Shown piece by piece: positions 49,541 through 57,577 of a DNA stretch of 64,000 nt. The notes below the pieces were generated by a model. That model was given only the letters and a program-made list of their open reading frames with translations. It was not told the origin of the DNA and searched no databases. The stretch is taken from assembly GCF_014838715.1 (NCBI RefSeq), contig NZ_CP061947.1, forward strand, positions 2,976,001 to 3,040,000. Reading direction: 5' to 3'. Origin of the DNA: Algoriphagus sp. Y33. Lineage in GTDB: Bacteria; Bacteroidota; Bacteroidia; Cytophagales; Cyclobacteriaceae. The stretch's first letter is position 1. The number at the start of each line of letters is the position of its first letter. The position numbers and the translations under genes were made by a program.

Positions 49541-50674
49541 CTAGTCCTTCACCTGAAAAAATCCCTTTGCTACGTGAATGAATTCCTGAAGTTTTTTAGG
49601 TATCGCAAGTTTATCAGCCTTAGACATACTTAAAACTTCCTCTGCTTTTTCTTCATTAGATGCAAGCTGCACCCAATTCGGATTGATGATAAGACCATGT
49701 CCCACAGCCACCAATGATAACCCCATTTTTAGCGCCTCTATTGCATCATTGAACTGTTTGACACCTCCTGCAGCAATCACTGGAACTCTGTGATGAACGT
49801 GATCGAGTACCAATTTTAAAATAGTAACATCTCCATTTTCATCATCTATCGGCCTTTGTGCAAGTAGATCAGCAAGTGAAACATGCAGATAATCAATTCC
49901 GCAGTCGATTAGTTTATCAATCAATGGGAAAGTATCTTTCACTCTATAACTTTCTGGCTCTTCCGGTGAGATTCTGAAACCTATCAAAAAGGGTCTGTCT
50001 GCATACTTTTTAATTACCGCTTGAACTTCTTTGATTACTTCTACCGCTAAGTTCATTCTTTTTTCGGCAGATCCACCCCAGTGGTCGGTTCGTTGGTTGT
50101 AATATGGCGAAAAGAAATTTTGCAATAGAAATCCGTGAGCTCCATGCAACTCTATTCCGTCAAAACCTGCCTTTATTGCTCTATGAGTAGTTTCACCAAA
50201 AGCCTTTATCATTTCCAGAATTTCTTCTTGCGTAAGTTCACGTGATACTACACCTCCTGCATAAAACGCCGATGGTGCTAATGCTATAGGACTTGCACTC
50301 ACAGGAATACCATTAGCAATAAGATCCAAAACCGCTTTATTCCCGGCATGATAAATTTGAAGTATTGCAGGTGACCCACCTTTTTTTGCAGCTGCGGCCA
50401 GTTTTTTAAGGCTCGGTAAAAACGAATCATCGTAAGAGGCATATTCATTGTTAAAGCCAATTCCGTTTGCCATTACCCTTGTGCAGCCCGTTATTACCAC
50501 CCCAACGTTTCCGCTTCGAGCTTCATAATGCCTTATTTCATCGTCCGATACTGTATAGTCATCATTGCTTGCCCAAGTTGTCATTGGTGCCATTACAATC
50601 CTGTTTTTGGTTTCTATCCCATTTTTAAATGTAAAAGTTTGGAATAGTTGTTTTGTATCTGTTGTCTTGCTCAT
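49541..50674 (-). CDS. NADH:flavin oxidoreductase of the Old Yellow Enzyme family
   Basis: 377 residues. A TIM-barrel OYE-like protein: FTFKNGIETKNRIVMAPMTT (FMN-binding strand 1), the active-site block GFDGIELHGAHGFLLQNFFS with the H-GA-H substrate-binding pair, NQRTDHWGGSAEKRM, LIGFRISPEEP, and the C-terminal phosphate-binding VIAAGGVKQFNDA. There is no C-terminal Fe-S/FAD domain, so it is the short, YqjM/OYE-type ene-reductase that reduces activated C=C bonds using NAD(P)H. Natural substrates are unknown. It heads a two-gene unit with the AraC regulator. Confidence 0.92.
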   Translation of the reverse strand: MSKTTDTKQLFQTFTFKNGIETKNRIVMAPMTTWASNDDYTVSDDEIRHYEARSGNVGVVITGCTRVMANGIGFNNEYASYDDSFLPSLKKLAAAAKKGGSPAILQIYHAGNKAVLDLIANGIPVSASPIALAPSAFYAGGVVSRELTQEEILEMIKAFGETTHRAIKAGFDGIELHGAHGFLLQNFFSPYYNQRTDHWGGSAEKRMNLAVEVIKEVQAVIKKYADRPFLIGFRISPEEPESYRVKDTFPLIDKLIDCGIDYLHVSLADLLAQRPIDDENGDVTILKLVLDHVHHRVPVIAAGGVKQFNDAIEALKMGLSLVAVGHGLIINPNWVQLASNEEKAEEVLSMSKADKLAIPKKLQEFIHVAKGFFQVKD

Positions 50675-50794
50675 TATTTAATTTTTATGTCGTTAAATGA
50701 TGAGGCAAAGGTGAGGCATTAAATTATCCTGTTATTTATACAAAAGTCGGAAGATGTGGCACAAATTGCGGAAAGGGGCATTTTGTAAACTTTT

Positions 50795-50891
50795 TTCATG
50801 TGTTTATATTTTGTCTTTCAAAGGTCACATGGAATCTCGCCCGGTGAATAATCATCCCTCTGTGTGTCGTCTTCGACATGCTCGATTTCAT
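50795..50891. repeat. ~96-bp dispersed repeat, copy 2
   Basis: Starts TTCATGTGTTTATATTTTGT and ends CATGCTCGATTTCAT, with the hairpin TGTCG-TCTT-CGACA at 50865-50878. It sits in the promoter region of the divergently placed OYE gene (start 50674). Confidence 0.8.
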
Positions 50892-50939
50892 GATACAATT
50901 TCAAGTCATTTTTTTCATTTAAAATTGCGTTGGATTCTA

Positions 50940-51080
50940 GAGTCTGACGGTAGTATGCGGTCATTCTATGCGTGATGAACCGTCGTATACGAGCCCCGTA
51001 CTGCCTATCCCCTTTCGGCGTAGTCAGATCGTTCATGATGGCGGGGTGGGGTTAAGCTATTCCCAAGGTATCTGCTTTAG
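50940..51080. other. Possible group II intron fragment in intergenic DNA
   Basis: The stretch GTGATGAACCGTCGTATACG, continuing with AGCCCCGTAC at 50962-51001, resembles the GAACCGCCGTATACG..CCGTACG stem found near the 3' part of bacterial group II introns. The partner stem, domain V and a reverse transcriptase are not recognisable. The remaining region 50675-51092 contains only this and the dispersed repeat. Confidence 0.25.
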
Positions 51081-51092
51081 TATTTTTGAGGC

Positions 51093-52136
51093 TTATTTCA
51101 CTTCTTTTTCCAGAATTATTTCTTCAAATTCTCCAGTGCTCGGATTAAGGTAGTATTTTACTTTTTGCTTTTTGGCGTTGGAATTTTCAATCCCGGAAGC
51201 AATTCCAGCACCAATTAGGCCACCGATCATAGCTCCTGTCGATAGGCTTTGATAATCGGGAACCCCATATCCATAGAAGTAAAGTTTATATTTTTCAATA
51301 GTCAATGGGAAGAACTCTTTTTGGTGATAAACATAAATCTGTCCATCAAGGGCAATTGCCCATACTTTTTTAACTTTTTGGGCTGACTCTTGAAATTTTG
51401 GGATCACTTCAAATGTTCCATTCCAAGGATTTGCTTTCCTTTCTTTCTTTTCGATATAGAAATCTTCCGTGTTCGAAGGCGAGTTATTTTTCAATTCTTC
51501 ATAATCCGCATAAATACCGGTTTTGATTTCTTGAAGAAACACCGGGAAGCTATATTTTAAAGAATCGGAAATCTGCGTGAATGATCCATCTGAGGGCAAT
51601 GCTAAAAAATTTTCTGTGTCGGACAAATCAACCAAAGCTAGTTTCTCAAAGCTCAATTTAAAGGCACTCGCAATATTGTGAGGATGTTTTTTAGTTACAT
51701 CCATTCCGGTAACTTCAGTAGTCACTGATGTTTGTAAGGCCATAAATTTTTGAGATTCCTCCTCCAATAGAAAATCAATTGCCAATTCACAAAACCCTGT
51801 TTCCTTAGAAAGTCCAGTCTTTTCCGAGATTTTCAATTTTCGAACAATCAATTGAATATTTGGACCATTTGCTCTAAGATTGTGGTTTATAAAATCTATT
51901 ATCTCATTTTCAAATGAGTCAGTGAAACCGGCATTTACTTTAATGTTAGCCATTCCCTTTTGTGTCCAACCAATATTGCTTTTATCAACTCTTTCATCAA
52001 TCACTTTTGTTACATTGAAAGAGTAGTTTGGTAAGTCAATCTGTTGCCCTGTAAGTGTAAAAAAATGTGTTTGACTGGATGCGATATTCCAAACAAAAAC
52101 TAAACAAATCGTAATCAAGCTGATTCTAAGTATCAT
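51093..52136 (-). CDS. Exported protein of unknown function with C-terminal glycine-rich segment
   Basis: 347 residues from ATG 52136, chosen because MILRISLITICLVFVWNIAS is a clear signal peptide ending before SQTHFFTL; the frame is open 23 codons further without signal character. The mature protein has beta-rich segments (LIVRKLKISEKTGLSKETGF, FAVDFLLEEES-like), a middle helix and a glycine-zipper-like stretch GAMIGGLIGAGIASG near the C-terminus, followed by YYLNPSTGEFEEI. I do not recognise a named domain. The glycine zipper hints at membrane association. It is monocistronic and stands between two repeat copies. Confidence 0.75.
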   Translation of the reverse strand: MILRISLITICLVFVWNIASSQTHFFTLTGQQIDLPNYSFNVTKVIDERVDKSNIGWTQKGMANIKVNAGFTDSFENEIIDFINHNLRANGPNIQLIVRKLKISEKTGLSKETGFCELAIDFLLEEESQKFMALQTSVTTEVTGMDVTKKHPHNIASAFKLSFEKLALVDLSDTENFLALPSDGSFTQISDSLKYSFPVFLQEIKTGIYADYEELKNNSPSNTEDFYIEKKERKANPWNGTFEVIPKFQESAQKVKKVWAIALDGQIYVYHQKEFFPLTIEKYKLYFYGYGVPDYQSLSTGAMIGGLIGAGIASGIENSNAKKQKVKYYLNPSTGEFEEIILEKEVK

Positions 52137-52264
52137 CTCCAAATAATTAAGGCTAATCAGATCATGCAGAAGAATTGCCTCCTGCAGAGAGTAGAAGTCC
52201 ACCAAAAGGTTATCGCTGCAAGAAAAGGAAAAAATGGAAGAATCCCAGCGTACAAGCCGGACCT

Positions 52265-52335
52265 ATCGCTAAAATATCCCTGTCCTCCTATACGGGGTAT
52301 TTCTTTTAAGGAAATGGGAAAAAACTCCCATTTGG
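52265..52335. repeat. 70-bp two-hairpin repeat, copy 2
   Basis: Hairpin 1 is kept with a T-G wobble (CCCTGT / ACGGGG) and hairpin 2 is a perfect AAATGGGA-N6-TCCCATTT. It is exactly 4100 bp from copy 1 and located between two minus-strand genes, upstream of the exported protein gene. The rest of 52137-52388 is featureless. Confidence 0.65.
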
Positions 52336-52388
52336 CATGCAGTTCAAATCCACAGTCCTTATTGCTTGGATGGGTTCTTTTATTACCG

Positions 52389-52892
52389 TTAGCGGTATCC
52401 TCTTATCCCTATATTTCCTCTTTTAAATTCAATGTTTTTACGAACTGTACTAGCAGCTTCTTTCAGATATTCAATATGCTCGTCGCATCCACACAAGAGA
52501 TAGTCGTCACTTTCTTGGTTTAAAATAAGGCCACCCGTGTTTGTCATGACGTGATTATCCTGCTGTTCCCTTCGTTCATATCTACTATTCTTGATTTGTT
52601 GAGCTCTTACACTGAATTCTTCTACGCTATCTCCGTTATCGATGTATGCTGATTCATCATGAGGCATGTTATTATTTCTCAAGGTCACAAATGGGAGTCC
52701 ACCTATTTCAAACACTATCTCTATATCAATAGGTGTATTGGAATAAACTATCCAAAATTCTCTGCCTATGAATTCATTTTTGGACACAGCAAATCCAAAT
52801 TCCGAAACTAAAAAACCAAATTCCTTTGCAACGTAATCCACGTGCGTATTAAATGCCAAATTTTGAGAAATAGGGGTGTTTTTGATTGCCAT
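52389..52892 (-). CDS. Uncharacterised 167-residue protein (immunity-like)
   Basis: The start is set at ATG 52892 (MAIKNTPISQNLAFNTHVDY); 23 more codons upstream are open but of poor quality. It is a soluble protein with an N-terminal alpha/beta part (FGFLVSEFGFAVSKNEFIGR, FWIVYSNTPIDIEIVFEIGG) and a C-terminal helical part with two Cys (LLCGCDEHIEYLKEAASTVR). The pattern of a buried FxIxYxN segment and strand IEIVFE is seen in small DUF-type immunity/hypothetical proteins of Bacteroidota, but I cannot name a family. It has no operon partner. Confidence 0.6.
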   Translation of the reverse strand: MAIKNTPISQNLAFNTHVDYVAKEFGFLVSEFGFAVSKNEFIGREFWIVYSNTPIDIEIVFEIGGLPFVTLRNNNMPHDESAYIDNGDSVEEFSVRAQQIKNSRYERREQQDNHVMTNTGGLILNQESDDYLLCGCDEHIEYLKEAASTVRKNIEFKRGNIGIRGYR

Positions 52893-53181
52893 TTTGAAGA
52901 ATTTAAGTGTTGTATGCTGTCGTTTGGTGTCCTCAAGAACGGTTACAACAATTCGTTCCAAAATATAGAATCCTATTCCTATAGAATTATCGCTTTGAAA
53001 AAAACACGAGCTGCCTATCTATCCCTAAAGACGAAATATCCGCATTTATCCTGAGTTTATAGTATTAAGCAGAGGTATTTTATGAAAGCTTTAGAACTAT
53101 GAGAAGAAAACTTTCAGATTCGGTTTATTTGGGAGTAATTTAAATTCGTTTCCATTTATCTGATCTTATAGATTATCCTTC

Positions 53182-54030
53182 ATGTACAAGATTATAGCAC
53201 TAAGCCTTTTTCTACTTCTCCCTTTCCTCTCCAAGGGCCAAACAGTATGCACACTTGAAAGTAGACAGAAGCTGGAAGAAATGCTTACCCAACTTTCCCG
53301 AAGAGATTTTAGCGGAAAATCCACGAATGGGCTAGTGACAGAAATCGGGCAATGGTTTCTTGAAACCCCTTACGTAGAGAAGACGCTGGAGCTTCCGGGA
53401 ACAGAGAAACTGGTAATAAATCTTCAGGGTGTTGACTGCACTACTTTTGTGGAAACTGTTATCACCCTCACCAGACTTTCCTCACTTTCAGATTTTACAT
53501 TTAACAGTTTTGGAAAGGAACTGGAGCACCTGCGCTATCGTGGTGGCAAAAATGAAGGCTATCCTTCCCGGCTGCATTACTTTTCGGATTGGTTGTATGA
53601 AAATCAGGAAAAGGGGATAATAAAGGACATGACACAGGAGATTGGAGGCACATCCTATCCAAATACCCCGACTTTTATGTCCCAAAACCCCAAATTCTAC
53701 CCTCAGCTCAGTGAATCAGAGAATCTGGAAGCAATTCAGATCACGGAAAACCAAATCCAAAAACGAAACTATTTCTATATTCCTAAAGCTGAAATCAGCA
53801 GGCTGGAAGAGAACATCAAGTCTGGGGACATCATCGCCATCACTACTTCCATGCCGAATCTGGATATAGTTCATACCGGTTTTGCACTAAAGCAAAACGG
53901 TAGAATTCATCTCCTACATGCCAGTTCCAAGAATATGAAAGTGGAAATATCCGAAAAGCCACTCAGTGAATACCTTGCCGGAAATAAATCCCAATCCGGG
54001 ATTATTGTCTCTCGACTTACCGGTAAGTAA
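53182..54030 (+). CDS. DUF1460 protein (N-acetylmuramoyl-L-alanine amidase-like)
   Basis: 282 residues with a signal peptide (IIALSLFLLLPFLSKGQ). The DUF1460 core has LINLQGVDCTTFVETVITLT-type sequence with the likely catalytic Cys in VDCTTF, LRYRGGKNEGYPSRLHYFSD with a conserved His, and IVHTGFALKQNGRIHLLHAS with the second His. The family has a NlpC/P60-like cysteine-hydrolase fold and acts on cell-wall peptides in the periplasm; an amidase activity on muropeptides has been reported for a Bacteroides member. It is monocistronic here. Confidence 0.9.
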   Translation: MYKIIALSLFLLLPFLSKGQTVCTLESRQKLEEMLTQLSRRDFSGKSTNGLVTEIGQWFLETPYVEKTLELPGTEKLVINLQGVDCTTFVETVITLTRLSSLSDFTFNSFGKELEHLRYRGGKNEGYPSRLHYFSDWLYENQEKGIIKDMTQEIGGTSYPNTPTFMSQNPKFYPQLSESENLEAIQITENQIQKRNYFYIPKAEISRLEENIKSGDIIAITTSMPNLDIVHTGFALKQNGRIHLLHASSKNMKVEISEKPLSEYLAGNKSQSGIIVSRLTGK

Positions 54031-54084
54031 AAAACCATAAAGACCTCAATACTCATCTCCGGAATAAAAAAATGTAAACAAAAC

Positions 54085-54114
54085 TTGACTTTTGTAAAGT
54101 CTTATTTACATTTG
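54085..54114 (+). promoter_or_regulatory. Bacteroidota sigma-A promoter for the membrane protein/XRE pair
   Basis: A TTG at 54085-54087 (-33) and TACATTTG at 54107-54114 (-7) are 19 bp apart, matching the TTTG-N19-21-TAnnTTTG consensus of Bacteroidota. Both boxes are overlapped by operator-like inverted repeats. Confidence 0.7.
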
Positions 54115-54132
54115 TAAAGTCAACTTTACAAA
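54087..54132. promoter_or_regulatory. Operator inverted repeats (autoregulation by the XRE protein)
   Basis: TTTGTAAAGT occurs at 54091-54100 and again, 20 bp later, at 54111-54120. The second copy forms a perfect 10-bp-armed palindrome with ACTTTACAAA at 54123-54132 (2-bp centre). The first forms GACTTT-TGT-AAAGTC (54087-54101). The sites cover the -33 and -7 boxes, as expected of a repressor. Confidence 0.7.
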
Positions 54133-54138
54133 AACACA

Positions 54139-54540
54139 ATGGAAACAATGAAATTGGAACGAAACAAAAGATTAAAAAAACTAGCACTTTGGACATGGTC
54201 ATGGGTAGCTACCTTGGCAATCGCCACATTTGGGCCTAAGTTTATTTGGGATGAAAATGCCTTCCTCACCTACTTCGCGGTCATAGTTAATTTATCAAAT
54301 GGCATATTGATGATCCTTGCCAACAGAGATCTTTTCAATCATTTCGATGAACTCGAAAAGAAAATTCACCTGGAAAGCATGGCAATTTCCCTCGGTCTTG
54401 CCGTAGTAGTAGGTCTTACATTCTCGCTTCTTGACCAACTGAATTTAATCTCATTCGATGCTGATATAGGCTTTCTTGTCATGTTTATAGGCATTACCTA
54501 CTTGGTATCTATGGTCATCAATTCAAGACGTTTCAAATGA
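54139..54540 (+). CDS. Small four-helix membrane protein (partner of XRE regulator)
   Basis: 133 residues with about four hydrophobic helices: LALWTWSWVATLAIATFGP, AFLTYFAVIVNLSNGILMI, MAISLGLAVVVGLTFSLLDQ and IGFLVMFIGITYLVSMVINS. The N-terminus is basic. I do not recognise a named family. It overlaps the XRE gene by 4 bp (ATGA), an arrangement common in Gram-positive and Bacteroidota pairs where a short XRE regulator controls a membrane protein. Function unknown. Confidence 0.82.
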   Translation: METMKLERNKRLKKLALWTWSWVATLAIATFGPKFIWDENAFLTYFAVIVNLSNGILMILANRDLFNHFDELEKKIHLESMAISLGLAVVVGLTFSLLDQLNLISFDADIGFLVMFIGITYLVSMVINSRRFK

Positions 54541-54728
54541 AAAATCGCGTCAGAGATTTTCGCACAGCAAAGGGAATGACTCAGGAAGATTTAGCAGAAA
54601 TCATAGGAGTCTCCAGGCAAACGATTAATGCCATAGAGAAAGAAAAATTTGATCCAAGTTTACCGACTGCTTTTAAGATGTCAAGACTATTTGAAAAACC
54701 AATTGAAGAGATTTTTCAATACGAATGA
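54537..54728 (+). CDS. Short XRE-family HTH regulator (YozG-like)
   Basis: 63 residues, nearly only a Cro/CI-type HTH: NRVRDFRTAKGMTQEDLAEI, IGVSRQTINAIEKEKFDPSL and the tail FKMSRLFEKPIEEIFQYE. These proteins dimerise and repress. The inverted repeats over the promoter at 54085-54132 are the likely targets. Translation is coupled to the membrane protein gene. Confidence 0.93.
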   Translation: MKNRVRDFRTAKGMTQEDLAEIIGVSRQTINAIEKEKFDPSLPTAFKMSRLFEKPIEEIFQYE

Positions 54729-54766
54729 ATCAAAAGACAAGGTCTGGGAAGCGCTCTGATTCTAGA

Positions 54767-55606
54767 CTATTCCATCACCGCTGCGATAATCCTTAAGGGA
54801 CCTCCACTCCCATCTTTGATTTTCATGGGAAGTGCCACCACATAGATCCCTTTGGCCGGCAAGAGGTCTAAATTGGCCACATTTTCAAACCCGGGAATCT
54901 GATTTCCCATCAAAGCCTGATGCGTTGCAAAGTCTTTGGACTGACCATAATCCAAACTCGGGGTATCCAACCCCACTGCCTTCACTTTGCGGTTTTTTGC
55001 TAACCAGGCAGCCGTTTCGGGCTGAATTCCCGGGAAATGAAGCTCGGGAATGGCCTCCGCCCCAGTCTTTGCAGTACCGAAATATGCTTCCCGATCAGGA
55101 TAAAACTTGCCATATCCTGTACGGAATAAAACGATTGTCTGCCCGGGGATTTTTCCATGCTCCGCTTCCCAATTCAAAATCGCCGCCGAATCGATTAAGT
55201 AATCCCTATCTTCCAGAGCCTGGTCACTGACATCTATGACTACCGCTTCACCGGTCAATTTGGAAAGTGAAAGTTCATCTACAGTTTCTCCTTTTTCATA
55301 AAAGTGAATCGGCGCATCCAGGTGTGTACCGCCGTGCTCTGGACTTACTATTGTAAAGGAAGAATAATAATATCCAAGCTCCGTCATTCCCTCGGCGTCC
55401 ACTCTGTGCTGAAACCCATCCGGGTTATTCGGCCAGTACAGGGTGGTGGAATCAAAAGTGTGGCTCAGATCAATCCATGCTACCCCGTCAAATGAAAGAG
55501 CAGGTGCTACTTTGTTCCCTTGTTCAGAAACACAGGAAATAAGGGTTCCCAAACTCAAAATCCCTAAACTATTTCTTACCAGCTTGGCAAATTCAAAAAA
55601 CGTCAT
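54767..55606 (-). CDS. Cyclase family (kynurenine formamidase-like) lipoprotein
   Basis: 279 residues from ATG 55606 (MTFFEFAKLVRNSLG). The N-terminal hydrophobic segment ends in the lipobox-like LISC, followed by SEQGN, so a lipoprotein is likely; 9 additional codons upstream are unnecessary. The cyclase motif EHGGTHLDAPIHF carries the metal-binding H-x-G-T-H-x-D residues, with AVGLDTPSLDYGQ and FATHQALMGNQI further on. Family members hydrolyse N-formylkynurenine or other amides, or cyclise polyketides; the substrate here is unknown. It converges with the XRE gene. Confidence 0.9.
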   Translation of the reverse strand: MTFFEFAKLVRNSLGILSLGTLISCVSEQGNKVAPALSFDGVAWIDLSHTFDSTTLYWPNNPDGFQHRVDAEGMTELGYYYSSFTIVSPEHGGTHLDAPIHFYEKGETVDELSLSKLTGEAVVIDVSDQALEDRDYLIDSAAILNWEAEHGKIPGQTIVLFRTGYGKFYPDREAYFGTAKTGAEAIPELHFPGIQPETAAWLAKNRKVKAVGLDTPSLDYGQSKDFATHQALMGNQIPGFENVANLDLLPAKGIYVVALPMKIKDGSGGPLRIIAAVME

Positions 55607-55620
55607 CTTGCTGCCTAGTA

Positions 55621-55743
55621 TAGTGTTAACCAAAACCTGTCAGGTTTACACCATCGATTTTTGATAAATAAGTAGGTTATTACGGTTCTAACAGCAAAAC
55701 CTGACAGGTTTATCCGGTACTTTTTACACTTAACATAACACTA
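55621..55743. mobile_element. 123-bp MITE-like element
   Basis: Bounded by TAGTGTTA (55621-55628) and TAACACTA (55736-55743). Inside are two near-identical palindromes, AAACCTGTCAGGTTT (55633-55647) and AAACCTGACAGGTTT (55697-55711), differing only at the central base. No coding sequence is present. Confidence 0.55.
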
Positions 55744-55950
55744 GTTTATATCAAGTAACCTAAGTTAAGAACAATAATCCGGAAAATTGCAATTCCCTTA
55801 TTTTAACCATCCTTGATTTCTATTTTAAGTGGCCTGATATTAATTTTATGGATAAAAAAATACCCAAATCAGGATATAAAAACCTGTATTTTAAGTATTT
55901 ATAAATCAACCCCCGCCTTACATTCATTTAGTAAATCTGAAATTTTTGGT

Positions 55951-55988
55951 TTTTTATTCTGAATTTTATTTCAAATGCAGAATAAAAA
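55951..55988. promoter_or_regulatory. 11-bp inverted repeat upstream of amtB
   Basis: TTTTTATTCTG (55951-55961) and CAGAATAAAAA (55978-55988) are perfect inverted repeats around 16 bp, ending 23 bp before the amtB start. TATTTTTG at 56000-56007 matches the TAnnTTTG -7 pattern but is very close to the ATG. An operator for nitrogen control or a leader hairpin are both possible. No other feature is seen in 55744-56011. Confidence 0.45.
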
Positions 55989-56011
55989 ATTAAAAATATT
56001 ATTTTTGCGGC

Positions 56012-57355
56012 ATGGAAAAAAGTGGAATGAAATTCAAATGGAAAGTAGCTTTTCTTATCACCATTGCAGCTCCTGTCGTGGGATTGTTTTGGAAGCAGAG
56101 TCAACCGATCATTGAAAATTTTGGAACAGAAGATCAGTTGGTCTTTGCTGATATCGCCTGGTTACTCACTGCATCCTGTTTGGTTTTGCTGATGACACCG
56201 GGGCTTTCCTTGTTTTATGGAGGAATGGTAGGTAAGAAGAACCTTATTTCCACCATGCTTCAGAGTTTTATTTCCCTTGGAGTAGTCACTATGCTCTGGG
56301 TAGTGGTAGGCTTCAGCATCGCATTTGGAGATCCGGTCGGTATTACCATAGATGGTGTGAAATACGGGATTTTCGGAAATCCATTTCAATACCTGTTCTT
56401 TGATCAGGTAGCAGAATTACCGCACAAAACACTCGGACCCACGATTCCTTTTATTCTGTTCGCCTTATTCCAGATGAAATTTGCCGTCATCACGCCGGCA
56501 ATCATCACGGGATCTTTTGCGGAGCGGGTACGATTTATAGGCTACCTCTTCTTTATCGGGATTTTCTGCATATTCGTCTATGCGCCGCTCTGCCATATGG
56601 TCTGGCATCCAAACGGGCTTATCGGCTCCTATTTTGGTGTGCTTGATTTTGCCGGCGGTACAGTGGTACATATCAGTGCGGGTCTAGCTTCACTGGCAGG
56701 AGCTATTTTCTTGGGAAAAAGAAAGAAACCTCACCACGAACCATCCAATATCACCTATGTTCTTTTGGGGACAGGAATGCTGTGGTTTGGTTGGTTTGGA
56801 TTCAACGCCGGCTCATCTTTCGGGGCAAATGCCACTGCAGCCGTGGCATTTGCCACTACCACAATCAGTTCAGCTACTGCAATGATGACCTGGGTGCTGT
56901 TTGACAGAATCCAAGGCAGAAAAATATCCGCTCTTCAGGCATGTATTGGAGCTGTGGTCGGGCTGGTAGTCATCACCCCGGCTGCGGGATATATTACAGT
57001 TCCCGAGAGTTTTTTCTTCGGGGGAATCGGTGCCATTGTCTCCAATCTTGCGATGAATGCAAAGTTTTTGAAGAAAATGGATGATACACTGGATGTATTT
57101 GCCTGCCACGGAATCGGCGGAATTATGGGAATGATCCTAACGGCGATTTTTGCAGGGAACGAAGGCTCAAGCCTGCTGCACGGAGGCTGGGCGGTGTTTG
57201 GCTCCCATATGCTGGTACTGGTAGGCGTGTCTCTTTTCTCCTTCGGAATGGCTTATGTGATTTTCTTCCTGCTGAATAAATTCGTGACACTTAGAGTACG
57301 GGAAGAATACGAGGAAATCGGACTGGATATTTCCCAGCACGGAGAGACTATTTAA
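56012..57355 (+). CDS. amtB: Ammonium transporter
   Basis: 447 residues with 11 predicted membrane helices preceded by an extra N-terminal hydrophobic segment (WKVAFLITIAAPVVGLFW) that could be a signal peptide. The family core is clear: LFYGGMVGKKNLISTMLQSF, QMKFAVITPAIITGSFAERV, DFAGGTVVHISAGLASLAGA (first pore His) and the second-half FACHGIGGIMGMIL (second pore His). It carries NH4+/NH3 across the inner membrane. No glnK (PII) gene is adjacent, which is unusual, since the pair is commonly linked. Confidence 0.95.
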   Translation: MEKSGMKFKWKVAFLITIAAPVVGLFWKQSQPIIENFGTEDQLVFADIAWLLTASCLVLLMTPGLSLFYGGMVGKKNLISTMLQSFISLGVVTMLWVVVGFSIAFGDPVGITIDGVKYGIFGNPFQYLFFDQVAELPHKTLGPTIPFILFALFQMKFAVITPAIITGSFAERVRFIGYLFFIGIFCIFVYAPLCHMVWHPNGLIGSYFGVLDFAGGTVVHISAGLASLAGAIFLGKRKKPHHEPSNITYVLLGTGMLWFGWFGFNAGSSFGANATAAVAFATTTISSATAMMTWVLFDRIQGRKISALQACIGAVVGLVVITPAAGYITVPESFFFGGIGAIVSNLAMNAKFLKKMDDTLDVFACHGIGGIMGMILTAIFAGNEGSSLLHGGWAVFGSHMLVLVGVSLFSFGMAYVIFFLLNKFVTLRVREEYEEIGLDISQHGETI

Positions 57356-57456
57356 AAGCCGTTTGATTAGGATAAAAAAAGCTGACATTCCTTTCTTATT
57401 ACTATAATAATCAATTGTGCTTTTATCTGCGGGAATCAAATAGGTAATTTCAGAAA

Positions 57457-57484
57457 AAAAGCATGGAGTTTCCCCCATGCTTTT
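57457..57484. terminator. Bidirectional hairpin between amtB and susD
   Basis: AAAAGCATGG (57457-57466) pairs with CCATGCTTTT (57475-57484) around 8 nt, with A and T flanks for both converging genes. Confidence 0.75.
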
Positions 57485-57552
57485 AATATTTGCATTTTCC
57501 ATACTCTATTTTCGGCCATACGTCTCATCACGAACGGCCTCTAATTCTGCCA

Positions 57553-57574
57553 CCGTTCGTGGCGACACGAACGG
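57553..57574. repeat. Hairpin of the TTYGTG-N4-CACRAA family, single copy
   Basis: CCGTTCGTG-GCGA-CACGAACGG, with identical arms to the copy at 46698-46719 and a different loop. It lies immediately 3' of susD, 4 bp past its stop region. Confidence 0.7.
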
Positions 57575-57577
57575 ATT

